The translations under genes and the position numbers were made by a program. The notes beneath the pieces are model-generated. The model was not told the DNA's origin, did no database searches, and saw only the letters and a program-made list of their open reading frames with translations. This document shows, one piece after another, positions 18,838 through 25,360 of a stretch of 64,000 bases of DNA (positions are counted from its first letter, which is position 1; the number at the start of each line of letters is the position of its first letter). Origin of the DNA: Caldilineaceae bacterium (GTDB taxonomy: Bacteria; Chloroflexota; Anaerolineae; Caldilineales; Caldilineaceae); the NCBI GenBank assembly GCA_026645575.1, contig JAPKMW010000064.1, forward strand, positions 1-64,000, read 5' to 3'.

Positions 18838-19125
18838 TTAGCCTAACAATTCGGGATGGTGTTGTGGCAACCACTTCATGACAAAATCGAGCGAGCGCTT
18901 CTGCTGTTCAGAGCGTAACCGTGACCGCCAGCGCGGCCAATTCTCCACCAGCGCCTTATACCCAATCCGGCGGATCATCTCGGCGTAGGGCGCCCATTCG
19001 ATCAGCCGCACCGCCGCCCAGTCGCGATTGAGCGGGCCGTTTTCATAGCACCCTTCGAGCATGGCGTCAAATTGTTCTTGGGTTATGTCATAGTCCCACA
19101 CATAGCGGGCGCGTCCGTTGCTCAT
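18838..19125 (-). CDS. Conserved hypothetical protein
   Basis: A 95-residue, Trp- and Arg-rich soluble protein (ARYVWDYDITQEQFDAMLEG, RDWAAVRLIEWAPY, PRWRSRLRSEQQKRSLDFVM). The opening Y-[DE]-[IL]-[ST]-x-E-Q-F and the ending resemble small proteins next to nucleotidyltransferase-type genes, but I cannot name a family. A start at 19125 or at the adjacent ATG 19128 is possible; GGAG lies 6 or 3 nt upstream, favouring 19125. Followed closely by the lipocalin-like gene. Confidence 0.6.
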   Translation of the reverse strand: MSNGRARYVWDYDITQEQFDAMLEGCYENGPLNRDWAAVRLIEWAPYAEMIRRIGYKALVENWPRWRSRLRSEQQKRSLDFVMKWLPQHHPELLG

Positions 19126-19139
19126 CATTTCTCCAGCTT

Positions 19140-19290
19140 TGTAACGCTTCAGGTCACAGAGACTCACAGGGCAAATGCGCAAAAAGCTCTCTGTGTCTCT
19201 CTGCGAATCCTTTGCGATCTCTGCGAACCTAAAGCGCTACAAAACGCAAAGCAATTCGCAAATCCCCTGATTTGCGGTGCTACCTGCCCC
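19140..19290. repeat. Low-complexity palindromic repeat region
   Basis: Contains repeated ctctgcgaa and gcaaag words and a perfect 7-bp inverted repeat cgcaaat / atttgcg (19257-19263 / 19270-19276). It resembles the dispersed palindromes elsewhere in the window. No gene is seen. Confidence 0.4.
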
Positions 19291-19305
19291 CGATTATAGC
19301 CAGCC

Positions 19306-20106
19306 TCACCACAAAGTCAAGAACAAATCGACCAGGTTCGACCCCGTCAACAGCTCCAGACCGGTCATGAACAAAAACGCATAGACAAAGCGGGTGAACC
19401 ACTTATCCGTAAAGCGCTTATTCAGAAATACCCCCAATCGCACACCCACATACGCCAACGGGGCTAGCAGAAGAATCGTCGTGATATTGCTCACCCGCAG
19501 CAAGCCCAGAGAATAATAGGGAACCAGTTTCACGACATTGATCAGCCCAAAGAGCAGCGCCGTCGTCCCCACAAATTGATCGCGCGGCAACCCTTGCGGC
19601 AGCAGATAGATCGTCACCGGCGGCCCGCCGGCATGGGCAATGGTCGAAGTGAAGCCGCCCACCGCCCCCATCAGCCACCCAATGGCGCGGGGCGGGCGTT
19701 GATCACGAAGCGCGCCGAAAACCAACGAGCGTCCCACCTGAAGCACGACAAACAGCACCGCCAGCGCGCCGATCCCCATCTTCATCGCCCGTTCGTTATG
19801 ACTCAACGCATTAAAATAGTAGCCGCCAACGGCAATGCCAATGAGCGCGCCAATCATCAAAATCCGCAAATGACCCCAGTGAAAGCGCCCGCGATAGTAG
19901 GGTACAGTAAAAATATCCATGATGATCAACAGCGGCAGGAGCAGCGCCGCCGCATCCGCCACCGGAATGGTGAGGGCCAGCAACGGCGTGGCGAGGGCGC
20001 CAAAACCGCTGCCAAAACCCGATTTGCTCAAACCGGTCAAGAGCATGACAAAGACAGCCACTACCCAAAAGGTGGTTGGGTAATCAGGCAAAGCAAAAAG
20101 GTGCAT
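19306..20106 (-). CDS. Sulfite exporter TauE/SafE family permease
   Basis: A 266-residue protein with about eight membrane segments and the two repeats typical of TauE/SafE: LLTGLSKSGFGSGFGALATPLL near residue 20-42 and GFTSTIAHAGGPPVTIYLLP (about 148-168). It belongs in the cytoplasmic membrane. Family members export sulfite, sulfoacetate or other small anions; the substrate is not set by sequence. Start ATG 20106; the AbiEii-like gene ends only 19 bp upstream on the same strand, so co-transcription is likely, though no functional link is known. Confidence 0.85.
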   Translation of the reverse strand: MHLFALPDYPTTFWVVAVFVMLLTGLSKSGFGSGFGALATPLLALTIPVADAAALLLPLLIIMDIFTVPYYRGRFHWGHLRILMIGALIGIAVGGYYFNALSHNERAMKMGIGALAVLFVVLQVGRSLVFGALRDQRPPRAIGWLMGAVGGFTSTIAHAGGPPVTIYLLPQGLPRDQFVGTTALLFGLINVVKLVPYYSLGLLRVSNITTILLLAPLAYVGVRLGVFLNKRFTDKWFTRFVYAFLFMTGLELLTGSNLVDLFLTLW

Positions 20107-20125
20107 TTTTCGTCCAGACTAGGTG

Positions 20126-21010
20126 TTAATTGGATGGTTGGTGGAGCATTGCCAACCGGTGCGCCAGGGCGCGACGGTCGGGTAATGGCAACGTATGGAG
20201 GCGTTGTTGGAGGACAGGGATCGAATACACATTGAGCGAACGCCGCTCTGGCGGAAATTCCCACAATAAGCGGTGAATGAGCGGCTCAAGGTTCGCGGCG
20301 CGACTCAACTCTTTTTTTTTAATCTCGGCTTCGGTTTCGCTCTTCAGTTTTGCAACAAAAGCCCCAAGCCGCTCGGCTGAAATTTCATCCACCAAGAGCG
20401 CCTGCCCAGTGATACCTGTAACGTTCAACGTCAATAATTGCTCATAAGCGACCGGAATCCGCTTGTGATCCGCTAATTGGAAGAGGCGGGGGAAAGACAA
20501 GCGTTGTGTCAGATAGTAGAGATCGACAATATCCTTGATCGCCGCCCGAGCCTCAAAAGCCGCAATCTTGTTGGTGCCAATATCCTCTAAACTGTTGATA
20601 TAAATGCCGTACGCTGTCTGCTGTAAGGGGTCAATCAAATGGAATTCTTTGACAAATTCTACTTTTAACGTCGCACCGGCATGGATCACATAAAAACGCG
20701 CAAAGTAAATGTCTAACTTCTCCATTTCAACTTCATAACCTTGGGCAATCAGCCGTAAGCGGAGGTCGTTGGCAATGAGCTTTAGATCGTCTGTGGTTGT
20801 AAAAAAGTCGAGGTCTTCAGACAACCGATGCTGAAAATAAAAGCGGGATAACGCCGTGCCGCCAGTCAAGTAGAGCTTCTGGTCATACAGGCGCGCCAGT
20901 TCAAAAACCTTGTCCTGGAGTGGATAAAGGATCTCCGTGTAGTATGCGATTTCCTGCGCCGTCGCTTGCCGGTAGTATCGTTGGATGTCCATACGTTTAG
21001 TATAGCGCAA
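20126..21010 (-). CDS. Nucleotidyltransferase AbiEii/AbiGii-toxin family protein
   Basis: A 294-residue protein with the MNT-type nucleotidyltransferase core: LYLTGGTALSRFYFQHRLSEDLDFFT (shown in part; the GGT...S...Asp-x-Asp pattern is present) and KVEFV. AbiEii toxins transfer nucleotides, in known cases onto tRNA 3' ends, and normally follow an AbiEi antitoxin gene; none is present here, so it is an orphan or not a toxin. The start is uncertain: TTG at 21010 has GAGG 5 nt upstream, while ATG at 20992 (MDIQRYY) has none. It lies 12 bp after kptA. Confidence 0.75.
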   Translation of the reverse strand: MRYTKRMDIQRYYRQATAQEIAYYTEILYPLQDKVFELARLYDQKLYLTGGTALSRFYFQHRLSEDLDFFTTTDDLKLIANDLRLRLIAQGYEVEMEKLDIYFARFYVIHAGATLKVEFVKEFHLIDPLQQTAYGIYINSLEDIGTNKIAAFEARAAIKDIVDLYYLTQRLSFPRLFQLADHKRIPVAYEQLLTLNVTGITGQALLVDEISAERLGAFVAKLKSETEAEIKKKELSRAANLEPLIHRLLWEFPPERRSLNVYSIPVLQQRLHTLPLPDRRALAHRLAMLHQPSN

Positions 21011-21022
21011 TCTGCCTCAATG

Positions 21023-21574
21023 TCAAACCGCATCGGGAATCACAAGGTAGGGTGGCGGCACATGGTCGGTTAACCAGACGCCATTGTCAGCCTGATAAAA
21101 AAGGTAGCCATCACCGTGCATATCACCGCTCTTGACCGTCAAAACCACCGGCTTGCCATGCCGCTGCCCAACCTTGACAGCCGTGTCGTGATCTGCCGAC
21201 AGATGAACCTGTTGCCGGCTCTGCGCCAATAATCCCTGTTGGCGAATGGCTGCCAGAAAGCGCGTCGCCGTACCATGATAGAGCAAAGCTGGCGGTGTTT
21301 TGGCTGGCAGTTCAAGCGCCACTTCCACCGAATGACCCTGACTGGCGCGAATGCGCAACCCATCGTCGCTAAAGCGAAAACGCTGCTTGTCATTCTCATC
21401 GACCACCTGTTGGAGCATGGCGCGGGTCAATGGCACGCCGGCCCGGTTGACGGCAACGAGCAACTCATCCACCGCAACCCAACCGGCGCTATCCAACACA
21501 ATGCCAATGCGTTGCGGTTCATGCCGCAACACCAAACTCAAAAATTTGCTGGCCCGTACAAGCGCTTTATCCAT
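21023..21574 (-). CDS. kptA: RNA 2'-phosphotransferase KptA/Tpt1
   Basis: A 183-residue enzyme that removes an internal RNA 2'-phosphate using NAD+, giving ADP-ribose 1'',2''-cyclic phosphate. The family residues are present: SLVLRHEP (Arg-His), LLYHGTATRF (His), VHLSADHDTA, and GYLFYQADNGVWLTDHVP near the end. Bacteria lack the tRNA-splicing pathway that needs Tpt1, so its bacterial substrate is uncertain. The ATG at 21574 overlaps the stop of the upstream gene as TAATG, which points to translational coupling; AGGAG lies 11 nt upstream. Confidence 0.9.
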   Translation of the reverse strand: MDKALVRASKFLSLVLRHEPQRIGIVLDSAGWVAVDELLVAVNRAGVPLTRAMLQQVVDENDKQRFRFSDDGLRIRASQGHSVEVALELPAKTPPALLYHGTATRFLAAIRQQGLLAQSRQQVHLSADHDTAVKVGQRHGKPVVLTVKSGDMHGDGYLFYQADNGVWLTDHVPPPYLVIPDAV

Positions 21575-22326
21575 TACAAGCGTAACTCCTGCCAAATGCC
21601 ACGCACATCCATCTCAAAGACCAGATCGGCGATGGGCGGGTGGCTGTAGTACCAGTGGATGCCATGCGCCGCCGCCGGCCCAATCTTGCGCAAGATGCCG
21701 TTGACCAACAGCGGGCGTACTGGATAGACCGTGTAGATTGTCACCCCAGTCACTGCATCCCAACTCATCTGTAACCCGGCCAGCCGCTCTTCCATCACCC
21801 CCATCACCGTCGCCGCTTTTTCGGCCAAGGCGTGGGCCGACGTTTCGCCGGGACGCACCACCGCCGCTGGGGTCAGGTTGGCCTGGTCATTCAAGTCCCC
21901 GGCACCGGCGACAATAAAGGTGGGTCGCGCCGTGGCGCCGGGAACGGTGTAGGAAAAGGCATACATACACGGTTCTGTCGGCGGGGCGAAGGCCGGGGCA
22001 ATATTCGTGCGCGCCACCGGATTGTGGTCGCCGACCAAAATCTGCCAATCGGCCAGGATGGCGCGATAGTCACGGTTAAAATCAATAAAGCCAGTGAAGG
22101 AACGGGGCGCCGGTAGCCGCAATTCTATTGCACAGAGCGCCTGACGCGGTCGGCCCAGCGCCGTCAAATGGCGTTCAATCAGATCGAAACCCTGACGATA
22201 GGGAATCGGTTCATGCAAAGTTACACGAATGACTTCGTAGCCGGGCATGGCCACAACGCCTGCCGAATAGGGCGCAATGCCCGTGAAAAAGCGGTAGTTG
22301 CCGATGGGATGGTCGAGTAGTTGCAT
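21574..22326 (-). CDS. CnbZ-like deaminase / RidA-like fold protein
   Basis: A 250-residue protein that I match from memory to the CnbZ (2-amino-5-chloromuconate deaminase) group: it starts LLDHPIGNYRFFTGIAPYSAG and contains GFDLIERHLTALGRPRQALCAIELR (in part), NPVARTNIAP and VRPGETSAHALAEKA. The two halves have RidA/YjgF-like features. A hydrolytic deamination of an enamine-type substrate is possible, but no muconate pathway genes are nearby. It is translationally coupled to kptA. The actual substrate is unknown. Confidence 0.6.
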   Translation of the reverse strand: MQLLDHPIGNYRFFTGIAPYSAGVVAMPGYEVIRVTLHEPIPYRQGFDLIERHLTALGRPRQALCAIELRLPAPRSFTGFIDFNRDYRAILADWQILVGDHNPVARTNIAPAFAPPTEPCMYAFSYTVPGATARPTFIVAGAGDLNDQANLTPAAVVRPGETSAHALAEKAATVMGVMEERLAGLQMSWDAVTGVTIYTVYPVRPLLVNGILRKIGPAAAHGIHWYYSHPPIADLVFEMDVRGIWQELRL

Positions 22327-22373
22327 GGTGGTTTGTACTCTGTTGGTGGTTGATGTAAGGATGGTTGTTGTGG

Positions 22374-23123
22374 TTAAAAATGACTGATGATACCTCTAAT
22401 CCGCTCACTGTCCGCAATTTGGCGGCTAAACTCCGGTGGTCGCAACGTGCCGCCCATAAAGACGTGGCTGCGTCGATAGGTCATGGCGCTTTCCACACTA
22501 CTGCGGGCGCTCAGGTGAATTTCCCGCACCCCGCTCTGGCGGACAATTTTGTGGATACTCCGCTCATTGACGCCGCCGCCCGGCATGACAATGATGCGCT
22601 CTCCTGCTTGTTGCACGAGCGCCGCAATCAGATCCAGCCCTTCCACCGCTGAACTTTCCTGGCCGGAAGTGAGAACACGATCAACGCCCAGACTGATGAG
22701 GTCTTCTAGCGCCTGGTGCGGCTCGACAGCCATATCAAACGCCCGATGAAAGGTAACGCTGAGTGGTCGCGCCAGTTCAATCAGCGCAGCCGTGCGCACT
22801 TTATCGATTGTCCCGTCCGGGTTGAGCAAGCCAATAACAACGCCATCCGCCCCCAGTTGTTTGGCCTGCGTGATGTCATACTGCATGACGGCAAATTCCA
22901 GGTCGGAATAACAAAAATCGCTGCCACGCGGTCGAATGATGACGTTAAGACCAATCCCAATTTGTTGACGGGTAACGGCAATCATACCGGCGCTGGGGGT
23001 GGTGCCCCCTTCCAGCAGATTGTCGCAGAGTTCAACCCGCTGGGCGCCACCGCTTTGAGCCGCCAGCGCGCCTTCAACGGAATCAACACAAATCTCTAGC
23101 GTAAGCGATTGACCGGCATTCAT
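22374..23123 (-). CDS. cutC: Copper homeostasis protein CutC
   Basis: A 249-residue TIM-barrel protein with the CutC signature: LEICVDSVEGALAAQSGGAQRVELC (in part), DNLLEGGTTPSAG, VIIRPRGSDFCYSD, VTFHRAFD and PGGGVNE. The length is normal. CutC is a cytoplasmic protein first linked to copper tolerance in E. coli; its true activity is unsettled and the copper role has been questioned. ATG 23123 lacks a strong ribosome site. It starts 6 bp after the VapC gene end. Confidence 0.9.
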   Translation of the reverse strand: MNAGQSLTLEICVDSVEGALAAQSGGAQRVELCDNLLEGGTTPSAGMIAVTRQQIGIGLNVIIRPRGSDFCYSDLEFAVMQYDITQAKQLGADGVVIGLLNPDGTIDKVRTAALIELARPLSVTFHRAFDMAVEPHQALEDLISLGVDRVLTSGQESSAVEGLDLIAALVQQAGERIIVMPGGGVNERSIHKIVRQSGVREIHLSARSSVESAMTYRRSHVFMGGTLRPPEFSRQIADSERIRGIISHF

Positions 23124-23129
23124 GAGTCG

Positions 23130-23525
23130 TTATACCTTCACACATTGGAGACCCAAATGGCGCTCGAATGGTTCAAAATCGTGGTCATCATGGAGGAGCT
23201 GAAAGCCGCGCTGGATGACAAAGGTGGCGATGACGCAATCAATCGTTTTGCGCACGGTCAGTCCCTGTTTGCGCAGGCGGCGATAGTTGGCGGCGCTGCG
23301 TAGGGCAATCTCCACGCCCACCATTTCAAAAATGGGAAAACGCAACATGGCTTGCTGCGCCTGGTCGAACTCACGGTCATGGCGAAAGCCTTGCAGCACT
23401 TCCGTGAGGATAATATCGCCGATTGCCAACTCCTGTTGACCCAAAGCCCGATCCAACGCTTCGGTCTTGGGGGTCACTTTGCCATTGAAATAGTCGATCC
23501 AGACCGAAGAATCAACGATCCACAT
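23130..23525 (-). CDS. vapC: PIN-domain toxin of a VapBC pair
   Basis: A 131-residue PIN-domain ribonuclease. The acidic active-site residues are visible: Asp in IVDSSVWIDYFNG, Glu in ILTEVLQGF, Asp in TIDCVIATF, and the final acidic HDDHDFEPF. It should cleave RNA (often tRNA or rRNA) when free of its antitoxin. ATG 23525 has GGGGAGG 9 nt upstream, and the gene overlaps the antitoxin gene by 14 bp, the usual type II arrangement. Confidence 0.9.
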   Translation of the reverse strand: MWIVDSSVWIDYFNGKVTPKTEALDRALGQQELAIGDIILTEVLQGFRHDREFDQAQQAMLRFPIFEMVGVEIALRSAANYRRLRKQGLTVRKTIDCVIATFVIQRGFQLLHDDHDFEPFERHLGLQCVKV

Positions 23526-23772
23526 TGCTGTCAACCTCCCCGGTGGCCTCTATGGCCTGGGTGTTGACTTCATAGGCCACACGACTCTCGCGCATGGCAT
23601 GTAGATCCCCTTCCCAGCGCAGATGACCACGCAGAGAACGAATCTGCTCTTGGGATTTCAACCGCACCAGGGTGCGCAACGCTTCTTCAATAACCGCCTT
23701 TTTGGTTGACAACCCAGTGCAAGAGAGCGCTTCAGATAGGAGTGTGTCATCAATGACAATATTGGTACGCAT
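23512..23772 (-). CDS. vapB: VapB-type antitoxin
   Basis: An 86-residue protein with an N-terminal ribbon-helix-helix (MRTNIVIDDTLLSEALSCTG, then STKKAVIEEALRTLVRLK) of the VapB/DUF2191 type and a toxin-binding C-terminal tail containing LRWEGDLHAMRESR. It neutralises the overlapping VapC and is expected to repress the operon by binding the inverted repeat just upstream. Confidence 0.9.
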   Translation of the reverse strand: MRTNIVIDDTLLSEALSCTGLSTKKAVIEEALRTLVRLKSQEQIRSLRGHLRWEGDLHAMRESRVAYEVNTQAIEATGEVDSNVDR

Positions 23773-23787
23773 GGCTTTGTCTCCGTT

Positions 23788-23819
23788 GATGTGTATGATT
23801 TTTTCTTTTTATACACATT
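23788..23819. promoter_or_regulatory. Inverted repeat, likely VapBC operator
   Basis: gatgtgtat (23788-23796) and atacacatt (23811-23819) form a 9-bp inverted repeat with one mismatch around an A/T tract, ending just upstream of the vapB start. The position suits autoregulation by the ribbon-helix-helix antitoxin. Confidence 0.65.
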
Positions 23820-23888
23820 AACAGATTCTATATCCTTTGTCAACGGTCAATTTGCTGACAAACACTTACTGCTTGTTGCGTACCCGCG

Positions 23889-24302
23889 CTACTCGTCATC
23901 ATCGACGACACCGCCGGCCGGCATCTCAATATCGACCACATTGCCATGAAAGTCGATCACAATGCGGAAGCCCAGCATCCCCATCCACTGGCGCGCCTCT
24001 TCGGGGATCGGCTGACCGACATTCTTCTCAATGTTGTTGATCGAAGACTCCACTGCCACCTTGGTAAAAATGTCATCCTTGCCCAACATATTGAGCATCT
24101 GCTCTACAGCCAGATCGCGATGGTCATCCACCTGCTCGCGCATAAAGCGCAATACCTGGCGATCCACCCCCTCGGCATCAATATGGCGACGGAAATCATC
24201 ATCCAGCACCACATAACAGGCATTCTCACCGACTTTGGTCACTTCTGCCGCCCGTCCGCTTTCATCGACAACGAGACCGGCGAACATTGCTTCTCTGGCC
24301 AT
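23889..24302 (-). CDS. Conserved hypothetical acidic protein
   Basis: A 137-residue acidic protein (MAREAMFAGLVVDESGRAAE at the N-terminus; FRRHIDAEGVDRQVLRFMREQ in the middle; VDIEMPAGGVVDDDE at the end). It has no membrane segment or signal peptide. I recognise no named family, but the regular, well-folded look and the good ribosome site (AAGGAG 7 nt before ATG 24302) support a real gene. It stands alone, with a repeat-rich gap upstream. Confidence 0.65.
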   Translation of the reverse strand: MAREAMFAGLVVDESGRAAEVTKVGENACYVVLDDDFRRHIDAEGVDRQVLRFMREQVDDHRDLAVEQMLNMLGKDDIFTKVAVESSINNIEKNVGQPIPEEARQWMGMLGFRIVIDFHGNVVDIEMPAGGVVDDDE

Positions 24303-24322
24303 AGGTTGCTCCTTCTTCACAC

Positions 24323-24570
24323 TCTGACAAGGTGAAGGGGTGACAGGGTGACAAGGTGACAGGGGTAATGGAGAGGAATCAAAAGAAAGTAAGGCTGAAT
24401 ATAACTGCTATGCCCGCTCGTAGCCGGCCCGTGACCGGCGAATGGGGCGCCGGTCACGGACCGGCTACGAGCTGAGTAGTTAAGGCTGAATTTGGTTCCT
24501 CTTCAGTGACTCTTCACATCCTCACTTTGTCACTTTGTCACCCTGTCACCCCTTCACCTTGTTACCTTGT
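24323..24570. repeat. Composite palindrome with 8-bp tandem arms
   Basis: Left arm: 8-bp units tgacaagg/GGTGACAG/GGTGACAA (24323-24362). Right arm: CACTTTGT, CACTTTGT, CACCCTGT, CACCCCTT, CACCTTGT, TACCTTGT (24523-24570), the same word inverted. The same word family forms the element at 6142-6260. A separate palindrome sits in the middle. Confidence 0.7.
24390..24491. mobile_element. MITE-like palindrome with 11-bp flanking direct repeats
   Basis: 24-bp arms with one mismatch (24417-24440 / 24448-24471) and a 7-nt loop are bracketed by identical 11-bp direct repeats taaggctgaat (24390-24400 and 24481-24491), which look like a target-site duplication. There is no coding capacity. The element sits inside the larger tandem-arm palindrome. 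Confidence 0.6.
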
Positions 24571-25328
24571 CACGCCAATTTACTCTTCAAAAACTCAAAA
24601 CTCCGCCGGATGCTGACCAGCGGCTCCTTGGGCAGATCGTGTTCGACGATGTACCATTCGGCGCCGGCGGCTTTGGCGGCAGGCAAGAGCGCCGCCCAAT
24701 CGAGAACGCCGTGACCGACATCGGCAAAGCCCATTTCATCCTGGTTCTGCCCTTCGGGCGCCAGGTCTTTGCAATGGACCCGTTGGCAGCGACCAGCATA
24801 CTTCTGTAATAACTGTACGCCATTTTGGCCGCCTCGTTGCACCCAAGCCAGATCCATTTCAAACCCCAACTTGTCAGCGCCGGCGCCTTCCATCAACCAG
24901 TCAATGGCGAGCTTGCCATCAACGCTTTCCATTTCAAAAGCATGGTTGTGATAGAGCAATTTCATCCCTGCATCCCGACAGCGCTCGCCAATGGCTCCCA
25001 GCCGTTTGCCCAATGCCGTCCAGGCGGCGCCATCCTTGCCCCGGTCATCGGGGGCCAGGAACGGCACAACGAGTACATCGTTGCCAACACCCTTGTTAAA
25101 GGCGATGACATTTTCCAGGTCGCTTTCCATCACGTTCATGGCCACATGGGTGGATGCGACCTTGATCTGATGTTTGTCGAGCAGGGCTTGCATTTCGGCA
25201 ATTGAAAGTTTGTGATTACCAATCGTCTCCACCCCCGTATAACCGATGGCCGCAACCTGACCCAGCACCTCATCAAAAGGCATCTGGAGATTGCGCAAAG
25301 AATAAAGTTGAACGGCAATGGGAAGCAT
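24570..25328 (-). CDS. Sugar phosphate isomerase/epimerase family protein
   Basis: A 252-residue xylose-isomerase-like TIM barrel (AP_endonuc_2). Typical elements are GYTGVETIGNHKLS, LLYHNHAFEME, FEMDLAWVQRGGQN, RVHCKDLAPEGQN and WYIVEHDLPKEP, which supply metal-binding Glu, His, Asp and Glu residues. Related enzymes isomerise or epimerise sugars or inositol derivatives; the substrate is unknown. ATG 25328 has AAAGGA 9 nt upstream. The 3' end abuts the repeat element. Confidence 0.8.
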   Translation of the reverse strand: MLPIAVQLYSLRNLQMPFDEVLGQVAAIGYTGVETIGNHKLSIAEMQALLDKHQIKVASTHVAMNVMESDLENVIAFNKGVGNDVLVVPFLAPDDRGKDGAAWTALGKRLGAIGERCRDAGMKLLYHNHAFEMESVDGKLAIDWLMEGAGADKLGFEMDLAWVQRGGQNGVQLLQKYAGRCQRVHCKDLAPEGQNQDEMGFADVGHGVLDWAALLPAAKAAGAEWYIVEHDLPKEPLVSIRRSFEFLKSKLA

Positions 25329-25360
25329 TGTCTGAATCCTTTCTGGAATTGTGAAAAAAT

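Noticed and set aside
19576..20235. Plus-strand frame of 219 codons opposite the TauE-like gene
   Set aside because: Antisense to a clear membrane-protein gene; the Gln/Arg/His-rich product is typical of a shadow frame.
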